From Agrostemma githago (lineage: Eukaryota; Streptophyta; Magnoliopsida; Caryophyllales; Caryophyllaceae), in the NCBI GenBank assembly GCA_958450325.1, contig OY288247.1:12762429-12826428 (forward strand): a DNA stretch of 64,000 bases. Direction: 5' to 3'. The notes under the pieces are model-generated. The model was not told the DNA's origin. It was given only the letters and a program-made list of their open reading frames with translations, and did no database searches. The position numbers were made by a program, and so were the translations under genes. Positions 22,976 to 33,084 of the stretch are shown here, piece by piece; the stretch's first letter is position 1, and the number at the start of each line of letters is the position of its first letter.

Positions 22976-23877
22976 CATTATAATAATAATTATTATTATT
23001 ATTTATAATTAATAGTAATAGTAGTAATAATAACAATATTATTATTATTATTATTACTTAATATTTATAATAATATTAATATTATTACTAATTATTATTA
23101 TTATTATAATTAATAACTAATAATAATATTTTTATTATTATTAATATGAGTACTTAATATTTACAATAATATTAATTTTATTAAATATTATTACTATTAT
23201 TATTAATTATTAATTATTACTATTATTATTATTAATTAATTAATATTAATACAATGTATATATTAATTAATTTTATTATTATTATTATAATAATTAATAA
23301 TAATACCTAATATTTATAATAATATTAATATTATAATATATTATTATTAATATTATTATTTATTATTTATTATAATAATGAATAATTAATTATTATATTC
23401 TTTTTAATACTTAATATTTATAAAAATATTAATACTATTAAATATTCATATTCATATTAATATTATTATTTATTATTATTATTACTCTTATTTATTAATT
23501 TGTATTATTATTATTATTATTATTATTATTTCTAATTAATTAATATTAATATTATTTAATTAATTACTTAATTATATTTTTATTATTTTTATTATTAAAT
23601 ATTAATATTTTTATTTTTATTTTTATTTAATTTTTAATATTAATAATACTAATCATTAATACTAATTATTTTTTTATTAGTATTTATATTAATTATTATT
23701 ATTATTAGTAGTATAATAATTATTATTATTTATTAATTATTTCTAATATTAGTTATTTCTATTATTTATTACTTTTATTAATTATTTTTATTATTAATTA
23801 TTTTTACTATTATTGTTTATCATTAATAATAATATTTAGTATTATAATAATAATAATAATTATTATTATTATTATTG

Positions 23878-23921
<44 letters not shown>

Positions 23922-23926
23922 GAAAC
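22893..23926. repeat. Degenerate ATT/TAA-rich tract
   Basis: About 1 kb composed almost wholly of ATT, TAA and ATTA units in both orientations, with no coding potential. It joins the poly(A) end of the L1-like LINE to the 3' end of the minus-strand LINE. It looks like a microsatellite expanded and decayed around LINE tails. Confidence 0.8.
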
Positions 23927-23952
23927 AGAACTTGTGTTAATAACGAAACCAA

Positions 23953-26924
23953 TTACAAGAAGTTAGTGGGTAGCCGAGATACTATCTGGGCACCTACTCC
24001 CTTAGCAATAGCAAAGCTAAGTCTAGTAAAAATAAAAATAGTTGTGCGTGCCCCCGCGTCCTGAGAGATAGAAAATTTTTGAATCCGCTTGAGCAACGAA
24101 ACAGCCTCTGCGTCAAGCTCCCCACGTGAAGAGAAGGAGAAAGGCAGGAACCCATAACACGTCTTGGTGCACAAATCTCCGTACTTGGGGCACTTACGCT
24201 GAGCAGCATCAACGACCACACGACTAGGCAGAAAATCAGCCATCGCAGACTGAGTCAATGGGGACGACCCTGTCAGATCGACACACACGTCACGCCCCCT
24301 ATCCCAGGAATAAAGAAGCAAATCCGCCGGGCGTAGGGGCTTGTCGTGCCCATCAATCAAACCGACATCCACCTCCTTACCGGCCGAAATACCAAACCGG
24401 AAGCAGATATCTAAACGGGTGTCGCGAACCAGGTTATGTGTATGCTTAATACCAATGGTACCAGCACACGATACAACATGATCTCCAAAAATGTCCCCAA
24501 CAAAAACACGAGAACAGGCAGAATAAGGCTTAAGTACCGGGAACAAAGGGACACCCAATCGATAGTTGAGGACATAGCGATAAGTCCTTCCATTCATGGT
24601 CTGTCCCAGCCCGGAGATAGGAACTGCGCGCAACCAGTCAGACGTGTGAGCATCCTGCAGAGACTTCCACAAAGCAACATGTCGTCGAGTCAAGGAGAAC
24701 ACTGATTCTACCGAAGCAGCAACCCTCGTGAAATATATATCTGCCAATTTCTTCATGAGTTTGGGGGCAGCGATTTCACTAGGATTACGGGAAAGGTCGG
24801 AACCGGTAGTCTCGTTAAACAGAGCCAAGGCCGCATCGAAGGTCAGCCCGGGAGCAGAGACAGCTGAAGGCCGAAGGAGCATAGCCTACAGCTCAGAGGA
24901 CTGTAGACGAGAAACCATAAAGGCATAGTGCAGGACATCCCCAGCGTTGTACACACCCAACCCTCCGAAATTAAAGGGCATTGTGGAAAGACGCCACTGC
25001 CAGTCCCCGAACCCAGGGCCGGACGCGGTCACAATGCGTTCCAGGCTAGACTGCAATGCCGCATCGAAGGTCTTAGCCGAGCCAAAGACCGTAGGGGGGC
25101 AGGTGCGCAGAGAGAAAGAAAGCTTAGAAATATCGGCACATGCACGAAGTAACAACAGCTCACACTGCGGATCCTCAATCCTGGCAACAGAATCCATAAG
25201 CTCAATGTTCTAGTAACTCTCTTCGCCACAAGCTCACTGCTGAAAATACGGCAGACACTAACGGGGCCACCAAGAACTTTGACACCACGCAACGGTCGAG
25301 AAATATCGGGGGGCAACACCAGGAAGTCCACTCCTAGGATCTTCCTTAGGCCAAAAAACCTCGGTTTTTCCGACATTAAGGTGAAGGCCCAAGCAAGGAC
25401 CATCCTCCATAATCAGCTCCAAAACCATCCCCAAGACCAAAGTATCTCCAACAATGGTGCCGTCGTCCAAGTACCAAGCCTGCAACCTCAAGGGAAAAGA
25501 GTCCCGGATCTTACAAATCAAAGGATGTAAGACCAAAGCGAAAATAAAAGGACCCAAAGGGTCACCCTGCTGGACCCCCTGACAAGACCAAAGGCTGTGC
25601 TCCCGTTAAAAAGCCTAGCAGGCCGAGAGTAACGAAACTCGACCCAGCGGGAAAGAACAGGGCAACACCGACGAACCTCGCGCAACATGATCTCCCGGTC
25701 GACCAAATTAAAAGCATTCTGGAAGTTGACCAAAAGCATGGAAAGTCCCACATCACCACCATGATCCTCAATAAACTGATTCAAGGCATGCAAAATGGCC
25801 TCTCCATCACCGGAAACCCTGACTCCAAACTGGAGGCCCTCAAAATAACCACAAAGCGACGGACCAATCAGAACAGCCCCAACTTTAGAGACAAGGCGTC
25901 TCCAAACCGTGCTCACAGCAAAAGGACGGACCCCACCACCTGGTTTAATAAGTGGGGTGAACGGAGCACTAGCGATGTACTCACTGAGAACTTGCGAGCA
26001 TCTGCCCTCAAGAAACAAGTTAACCACCCTAGTGATAGAGGTGATCAAATCATCCGAGATAGCAAACGCGGCTCCGCTCAAACAATTCAGGAGATGCTGG
26101 GCACGAAAACCGTCTTGCCCATAAGAAGTGCCACGCGGAAAACTCCCGATCATATCCAACAAGACGATCGTGGACGCGATGAGCTGAGGGTGAGCGGCAG
26201 GCAAAGGCGGCAAGGAAGGGGATGGAATAGTGGGGTGCTTATCTTTTAAAGCCTGCAATGTATCGGCCGTGTAAGGGGCAACACCAGACGAAGAAAGCAC
26301 CCGGACAGCGGCAGCGTAATGACTATCACAAATCTTTCTTCGACACTGTCGCAAGTTAACCTCACTAGAGTCAAGGTCCTCCTCCAGACGAAGAGAAGGA
26401 CCCTCCTCAGCTAAGGTCTCCTGCAGAAGATGAGCAATACCACCAGGAGCCCCCCAAGTACGAATGGCATTGGTAATACACTCCTCCTGACGCTGGCGCT
26501 TCACAACATCTCTACACTCAAGGTTACTCATGGGGGAAAATGACTTAAGTATACAAAGAGGCAAAATAAGCAAGCTAACCCAGCGAGAAAGATCACCAGG
26601 GGAGTCAGCCACCGCATCGAGGGCCCCCCTGAAGATCCTAGAAAACCCAAGGCGACATCTGGGAGGGATAGATTTCACAGTGCGCACCCCTAACGACAAC
26701 AAGCGATCCAGAGAAGCCACGCCAAGACAACCAAACCCAACAGCCCCCACAACAACGCCAGGGGACGAAGAAGGAGCGAGCGGTCGAGGGATGCCATAAA
26801 TAAAAAAACGAGCAACTCCATCACCGCAATCAGGGGGTGCAACAAACTTAGACCCCGGCCCGTGCCGACACTTGGCAGAAAGAGAATGCGAAGTAAAGCA
26901 AACCTCACAAAGCCAAAGACTCAT
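23953..26924 (-). pseudogene. LINE polyprotein: reverse transcriptase plus R2-like C-terminal domain
   Basis: From 26924 the protein starts MSLWLCEVCFTSHSLSAKC, a Cys/His cluster that may be a zinc finger. A long N-terminal region follows (CRRKICDSHYAAAVRVLSSS). Reverse transcriptase motifs are GTSYGQDGFRAQHLL (about 26110), FTPLIKPGGGVRPFAV (about 25920), MLLVNFQNAFNLVDREIML (about 25720), then after a frameshift GVQQGDPLGPF (about 25565) and AWYLDDGTIVGD (about 25470), so the YxDD core is intact. The C-terminal part (24882-23953) has a Cys/His segment ending GDHVVSC, then KHTHNLVRD and RPADLLLYSWDRGRDVCVDL, a spacing I compare with the CCHC plus PD...D endonuclease of R2-type LINEs. No APE domain is seen. 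Frameshifts lie near 25580 and 25230 and a stop at 24886. I recognise the architecture as a widespread unannotated plant protein but cannot name a family. Confidence 0.65.
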
Positions 26925-27905
26925 ACGCTTAAGGGTAACCTCCGCCTCATAAAAAAAAATAGGTAAACTAGAAGAAATGGCTTGACGCGTAATTACCTGA
27001 TCATCACTAAGGCAATGTCGCTTTCAGAGGTGGACGATCATGGAGGTTTTAACCAGACCCTTCACATTATTGTCACAACACTCAGAAAGACCAACGAAGA
27101 AGCAATGGAAACGCGCGAGTCCCGACATGAAGAGAGACGTGGGATGAAGCACCATGCACGAAGGCCAACTCCCACCGAGGTGAAAATACGGGACAAGGAA
27201 GACCCGACAGAACCCGAGCCAAAAACCAAAACCACCGGCAGCGGCAGAGACGAACATAGGAGGGAAAGGGCGAGAAAATAGCAGCAGGAAAACCGACCCA
27301 ATTCTAACGGGAAACAGAGACGGTGGAAGGCAAAAGGAGGAAACAAAAAAAACAAACCAGTAGCAGCGACAAACCAACAAGACGGTAGCGATCAAAAACT
27401 GACACACCGTCCACCAGGATTCAGGGCGCCGGACAGAGACCCGGCGACGGCAAGCCACAGCGACGAACAGCAGCACAGAAGCAGAATTTCGGCAGAAGCA
27501 GCAGAATTCTGACTAAAGGAGTGACAAGAAAGAAAACGCCGACCAAAAGCAGGAAGCTAGACCAACACCACCGACAGCAAACAGCGGCGTCAGAACAACA
27601 GCGACGGCAAAGAAGCAGAACAGCAGACAGCAGTGGAATGTCAGCGGAAATCCGGCAGAGGAACGGATAAGGACGGGGGAAGGTTGACCGAGGAAAAAGA
27701 TAAGCAGCTGGCAAGGAGGCATGCGCGGCGGAGCACCGGCGGTAGAAGAAACGGAAACCCAAAAGAAGGGAGCACCGGCGGCAGGGAGGCCGGCCAAGCC
27801 AAGAGGAAGACGGGAAGACGACAATCCGGCAGAGAGAGGGGGCCGCCGCGGCAGGAACCCTAGAGCAGGGGAGCAGGGGACACGAGTCGCATTCCCTCTC
27901 AAGAT
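26925..27905 (-). other. 5' untranslated region of the minus-strand LINE
   Basis: GC-rich and purine-rich on the plus strand, with no domain-bearing frame on either strand. The long minus-strand frames at 27421-27915 are Leu/Cys/Arg-rich low-complexity translations of CGG/CAG-rich sequence. Position directly before the start codon and composition suggest the LINE 5' UTR with internal promoter. Confidence 0.45.
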
Positions 27906-28047
27906 AACAGTTCAAAATTTATTATTATTATTGTTATTATTATTATTATTATTTTATAAAAACCGAACTTTCATTAACACTAGAACAAATTACAAGAAGT
28001 TAGAAGGAAGCCGAGATACTATCTGGGCCCCGCACTCCCTCTCAAGA
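27906..28047 (-). mobile_element. Severely 5'-truncated copy of the minus-strand LINE
   Basis: About 70 bp of 3'-end sequence (27960-28030) matches 23932-23993, preceded on the left by an (ATT)n tail. The flanks carry a near-identical repeat, GCATTCCCTCTCAAGATA at 27890-27907 and GCACTCCCTCTCAAGATA at 28032-28049, a likely 18-bp target duplication with one mismatch. The left copy is at the 5' boundary of the full-length LINE, so the stub inserted there later. Confidence 0.6.
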
Positions 28048-28049
<2 letters not shown>

Positions 28050-28078
<29 letters not shown>

Positions 28079-28190
28079 GTTGTTGTTGTTATTATTACTA
28101 TTACTATTACTATTACTATTACTATTACTATTACTATTACTATTACTATTACTATTACTATTACTATTACTATTACTGTTACTTATTTAT
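28050..28190. repeat. (ATT)n then (ATTACT)n microsatellite
   Basis: ATT units pass through TTGTTGTTG into about 16 copies of ATTACT-type hexamer, ending TTATTTATTTATTCAG where the (TTCAG)n block begins. Confidence 0.85.
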
Positions 28191-28195
28191 TTATT

Positions 28196-28290
28196 CAGTT
28201 CAGTTAAGTTCAGTTAAGTCAGTTCACACTCATTCAGTTCAGTTCAGTTCAGTTCATACACATTCAGTTCAGTTCAATCACTTTCAGTCC
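28196..28290. repeat. (TTCAG)n pentanucleotide repeat, right block
   Basis: TTCAG units with ACTCATT and TACACATT interruptions, as in the left block at 17781-17935. The PMD gene's stop codon lies inside its right edge (28274-28276). Confidence 0.85.
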
Positions 28291-30904
28291 AAAAGAATAG
28301 GGTCTCGATGCCATCCATGCCTGACAGCATATCTAGAGTAGCTGTCTCGGGAATCCCTCCGACATCCTCGATATCACCCGTAGCATGCCCCTCAGCCTCG
28401 GCCACAACCTCTACCTCGACTCCCCTCTCCACCTCAACTCCTAGCCTAGCCTCACCCTGCACTGAGGTCTCACCCTGAGTTCCAGCCAACCGCTCCTTGA
28501 GCCAAGCGATCTCATTCTCCCGAGACTGCAGAAGTTGCAGCAGCTTAGCCTCTTCAGTCTCGAGCTCGGCCACCCGGGTCGCCAACTGCCTCACCATATC
28601 CGGAGTATCCTGCAAATATACCTGTACTTTAGGAAAGAGTACTACCAACCTAGAAAACCAGCCCTAGGAAACACTTACTTACCGATCAAGGTCTTGAGGA
28701 GTCACGGGAAGAGGCAGCCGCCGCCCTCGACGCGTAGGCCCGGAAGCAGTTGGCAGCCTGCCACAACCACTGATGGGAAACAGACGAAACCTAAGAGATA
28801 AAACCAAACAAGTTAGTCGAGCTAAACCTAACCCTCAAGAACCAAATTTAAAGCAAAACCCAAAACTTACCCGGTATACCCGGTCACGCCACTCCATCCC
28901 ATCCTCCATCCCCTAAGCAGACACGGGGGCAGAGGCTCCGTGAAGGCTACCCCAGCTGCATCTACCCTAAGCAGCGTCAAGGGGAAGTCTGGGGGCTGAA
29001 TAGCATCAGCCGGATCGGCCAGCTGAAGGAAAAGCGAACCGATCAAGATGCAAGCAAACACTAGACCATAGAACAAAACGAGCCATAAAACAGACAACCA
29101 AGTACTCACCACGAGGCGATGACAAGCTAGCCAGCGGACATGAGACAGATAGGCGCCACTAGGCACCATCAGTGCATCACCTCCTTCCCCGTCCCTACCC
29201 TCATGGATCTCTGCGGCGATAGGTGGTCTAAACATGATCCAGAGAGGATCAACCGGCACCCTGAAGTCGTCATATAAGCACTGACGCACCAACCGCTCAC
29301 CCAGATACCACACCGGGCGAAACAACACGGGAATGAGCATCCTCATGTAGCTTCTAGGCCTCAACTCCGCCCCCACGTACTCGGGCAAACCCTCATATTC
29401 GATCCAAGGACGGGCCACAAAATACTTAAATAAAACCGACACTTCAATAATCCCAAATCTTGGGGACTACTTAAGTAAAACAAGGCCTAAGAAAGAAACT
29501 TACATCTTCGAGACGCAGCTGGTTCACTAGTACATTCTCCGACAGGTAGTAACTCGTCGTGCTCTTGACCTGAGCCAATCTCCACTCAATCCCTGCCGGA
29601 AACCTAACCGGACGAGCACGCACCGTCTTAGGTGCCAACCGAGAGAAGTAGGAGTAAATCCAAGCCTGCAAAATCCTAAAAACATTTGTTAGCAAAACCA
29701 AACCAAACTAAGCAATACTCGAGAAACAAACGCAAAAGCAGTAACTAACCTCCAGCACAAGACCTGGATCCACGATAGGTAAAGTCGAGCCTGAATCCAC
29801 TTTCAGTGGCCTCACCATGAGTTGTAAGCAACGGGTCATATCCGCGAAAGTCGCGGTCACCCAATCAAAACGTCCTAGCTGATCTAAATCAGCAAGGAAA
29901 GGCAAAATCCTAGTACTAAACCTCTCGCCCTTATCCGAGAAGTGGGTCAACCCTAGGAAGTACCACAACCACAGACGGGCATCCTGCACCGGTGTGTTGG
30001 GTAGTCGACCCTCTAATACCGCCACCATCTTGAAGTGGTCGGTAATGTGCGAACCCACCAGAGCATGAGACGTACTATAAGCCTCACGCTCCAAACAATC
30101 CCCAATCCATCCCCGGACCTCATCGATATCTAATCTAGGGCCCTCAGCAGCCCATCTAATCATCTCCAGACTCCAGGGTAAACCCGTAATAACCCCAAAG
30201 TCCTCCAAAGTCATCCTGACCTCCCCAAAACGCATATGGAAGGTCGAGGTAGTGTCGTGAAAGCGATCTATCATCGCTCTAATCACTATAAGCTAAGGTT
30301 GCACTTGGTCTTGCAACCTACCAACGAGCCCAGTGCCTGACCACGGGACCCAAAGTCGTTCTCTCGATAATCCCCTTTGCCGTGGGACTAAGCTTCTGAG
30401 AATAGATCTCCAAACATGTTGTAAAACCCGAGAAGGTCCTCCTCGAACCTGGGGGCTGCAAACCGATATAATATAAGCATAAACAAACCAAACCGACCTA
30501 AATCAAAATTAAAGTCTAAACTAATAAGAACGAGTCAAGATACTCACTAGGCCGTTCACAAAACAGCTAGAGACGTGCAAATCAGGACGAACCAATAACT
30601 GATGACCGTCCCAATCCTGGGCCCAAGGGGGATCCTCATAACCAACCTCCTCACCCTTGTGTATCGGATCCGGGACATGATCCCTCCTGGCAACTATCAC
30701 AGACTGCCTACTCCTCGTGACCCTATCAAAAGCAGCCTCATTTATGGCCCCTAGTTCAGGACGTTGTGAAGGAATGCTTCGCCGTCTCTTATGAACCCCC
30801 TGAGGAGTCAGCAAGCTCGTCCCAGCGGACTCACCACTAGTACTAGCAAAAAGAGCTCCCTTGGGATGCTCAGTATCATCTCTAGCTTCTATTTGGTCCG
30901 TCAT
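28274..30904 (-). pseudogene. Plant mobile domain (PMD) gene, seven exons, antisense in the Tat element
   Basis: Exons by splice consensus on the minus strand: 30904-30548, 30455-29750, 29665-29504, about 29430-29110, 29022-28871, 28769-28683, 28609-28274. Introns have GT donors (GTGAGTATC, GTTAGTTAC, GTAAGTTTC, GTGAGTACT, GTAAGTTTT, GTAAGTAAG) and AG acceptors; the fourth acceptor is uncertain. Exon 2 carries the PMD signature DTTSTFHMRFGEVRMTLEDF followed by GVITGLP. The MAIN/MAIL-type plant mobile domain occurs both in host nuclear proteins and in retrotransposon-borne copies; its activity is not settled. The last exon is a coiled coil (VRQLATRVAELETEEAKLLQ...). Exon 2 has one frameshift and one stop between HWARW and IVIRAMIDRF (about 30310-30290), so this copy is probably broken, unless a tiny unrecognised intron removes them. 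Exon 1 (MTDQIEARDDTEHPKGALF) is low-complexity and polar. Confidence 0.7.
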
Positions 30905-31525
30905 AAGTCACACAAACCTTCACGGAACGCCCTAGGATGCATTCTAACTCACAAAGGTCGACATGGAAGTCACCCATAACATCACAAACACTAGTCGAGC
31001 AAAATTACAAAGGTCAAGTACGGGAATAACCGGGAAAACAATCCATAAACCTTAATATTTCGAATTTACCCCTTTGGAAGCCATTAATGCACCTCAAAAC
31101 CTCCTATCAAACTTACAACTACCATATCAAGCTCTATTCGACCCTAATTTAACAATGGGACCAAGAAGAAACCTCAAAACCTAGCAAATTCAAAATACCC
31201 AAATCGATTTTTAGGGTTTAGGCAAAACCGACCCACAATCAACCCAATTAAGCGCACATCGGCAATAGGCGAGTAAGGAACACTTACCCGAGGTCAACAT
31301 AATTGTGTATGGCAAAAATCGAAACGGAAATCGGTTGAACAAATCGAGGAAGCAAGTTTGAGTCGGGAAAAGTCGCGCGTTTCGTTTCCGAGGCGAATGA
31401 CCCTTCCCCTTTTTCCATCACTGACTTTAAACAGACCCGATCCTCAAAACCCCGGGCGCCCCAAGTCAAGTTTCCTTATTTTTGATTATTGGGGGCTAGG
31501 CGTCCGAAGATTAAGGCGCACCAGG
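30905..31525 (-). promoter_or_regulatory. 5' UTR and putative promoter of the antisense PMD gene
   Basis: On the minus strand a splice-donor-like CTCGGGTAAGTG near 31288 suggests a leader intron. A TATA-like TTTAAA at 31426-31431 is preceded by GC-rich motifs GGGCGCCCC (31454-31462), AGGCGTCC (31498-31505) and AGGCGCAC (31514-31521). The same AGGCGYC family stands before the TATA boxes of the LTRs and of the DUF7745-like gene. Function is inferred from position. Confidence 0.35.
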
Positions 31526-31783
31526 TCGCGCGTCTGACTATTCGGCTCAAAGCAAAAACGAGAACAAATGGGACACGGTCTCCAATGGTCGTAAGACACG
31601 CACTCCGATACCAAGTGAAGTAACAATGACAAGACAATTTATTAACCGTAAGCGTTAAATCAAGCCTATAAACCTCCTCTAACCGAAATCTGCCCCAGCA
31701 AAAAAAAACGAGCATAAAAACCCATAACTAACAAGACTACTCATATGCAAGCACATGACAAACCAAAAAACAAATCTGAACAA

Positions 31784-32745
31784 AAATTTAAATGAACATC
31801 CGCGAACCAAAAAACGAATCTAACCGAAGCAAATGAACATCCGCGAAGCAAAACCGAATGGATCCTTACACATTCGAAATATTTTAAGCCTAACGAACCT
31901 CAATGCATTATGAAGGCAAAGCAAATGAACATCCGCAAAGCAAAACCGAATCGATCCTTACACATTCAAAATATTTTAAGCCTGACGAACCCCAATGCAT
32001 TCTGAAGGCAAAGCAAATGAACATCTGCGAAGCAAAATTGAATGGATTCTTACACATTCGAAATTTTTAAGCCTAACGAGTCGCTAAGCGTTCTGAAGGC
32101 AAAGAAAATGAACATCCGCAAAGCAAAACCGAATGGATCCTTACACATTCGAAATATTTTAAGCCTAACGAACCCCAATACATTCTGAAGGCAAAGTAAA
32201 TGAACATCCGCGAAGCAAAATCGAATGGATCCTTACACATTCGAAATTGTTTAAGCCTAACGAACCCAAATGCATTCTAAAGGCAAAGCAGATGAACATC
32301 CGCGAAGCAAAATTGAATGGATTCTTACACATTCGAAGTTTTTAAGCCGAACGAGTCGCTAAGCGTTCTTAAGGCAATACAAATGAACATCCGTGAAGCA
32401 AAATTGAATGGATTCTTACACATTCGAGTCCGAATGGATCCTTACACATTCAAACTTTTAACCCATAAGGCTAACGAACCCCAATGCATTCTGAAGACAA
32501 AGCAAATAAACATCTGCGAAGCAAAATCGAATGGATTCTTACACATTCGAGTTCGAATGGATTCTTGCACATTCGAAAATTTTAATCTGTGAGCCTAACG
32601 AGTCGCTAAGCATTCTGAAGGCAATACAAATGAACATCCGCGAAGCAAAATCGAATAGATTCTTACACATTCGATTTTTTTTTCTAACCCGTGAACATAA
32701 CGAGTCCTTAAGCATTCAATTCACGTACTCCAGAAGAACACCTGA
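31784..32745. repeat. Tandem array of ~92-bp units in the Tat 3' region
   Basis: About ten units, each with AAATGAACATCCGCGAAGC, then CGAATGGATCCTTACACATTC, then AAGCCTAACGA and CATTCTGAAGGCAAAG. Unit starts are near 31830, 31921, 32014, 32106, 32198, 32290 and 32381 (period 91-93). The last two units, near 32504 and 32626, are about 122 bp because the TACACATTC block is duplicated inside them. Frames at 32317-32764 only translate the repeat. Tat elements often carry such arrays, which can seed satellite DNA. Confidence 0.9.
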
Positions 32746-33070
32746 AACAAAAGACAAAGCATAATCAACACAACCATCCACCAAGGGTATTAAAACCACG
32801 ACTATAATACTTAAGCAAAGGGTCCATGTCAAAGACCGTAATACTAGCCAACACTAAGCAACCCAAAGCAAAGCAAGAAATCCCAAGACCCGAGCTTCAA
32901 CAGGCAACCGTAGGCAAAGAAGTCAGGTGTGATTTCTGAGCCTTGGCTGACGAGCCTCAAGTACATAGTCCAACGGACTCAAAACGACCCGATCGGACAA
33001 CCTCCATGTTGTAATCCTCGATTGACCTGGGCAACTATACTTTGACTTTCGCCTTGTCCAAGTCTCAGTC
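32746..33070. other. Spacer between tandem array and polypurine tract
   Basis: Non-coding 3' untranslated part of the Tat element. Nothing further is recognised here. Confidence 0.4.
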
Positions 33071-33080
33071 AAGGTGGGGG
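33071..33080 (+). other. Polypurine tract of the Tat element
   Basis: AAGGTGGGGG ends four bases before the 3' LTR (TGTAGACACC from 33085). The tract primes plus-strand DNA synthesis. Its position shows that the LTR at 33085 is the 3' LTR of an element lying to its left. Confidence 0.75.
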
Positions 33081-33084
33081 CTTC

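Larger units (their letters stand above)
23927..27905 (-). mobile_element. Minus-strand LINE with ATT-type tail and possible restriction-like endonuclease
   Basis: About 4 kb. The 3' end is at the left, next to an (ATT)n tract, and the 5' UTR is at the right (26925-27905, GC-rich). A second, 5'-truncated copy with the same 3' sequence (ACAAGAAGTTAG and GCCGAGATACTATCTGGG) lies at 27909-28047. Sharing an identical 3' end with a stub of variable length is characteristic of LINE integration. The element has one long protein broken by frameshifts and stops. The domain layout differs from the L1-like element next door. Confidence 0.7.

Noticed and set aside
27721..28341. Plus-strand frame of 206 codons
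   Set aside because: Mostly poly-Tyr from the ATTACT microsatellite plus antisense of a LINE 5' UTR.
31830..32640. CRISPR-like array
   Set aside because: Units are contiguous 92-bp tandem copies without unique spacers, and the genome is a plant.
32317..32764. Plus-strand frames in the tandem array
   Set aside because: They only translate the 92-bp repeat; period not conserved as protein.
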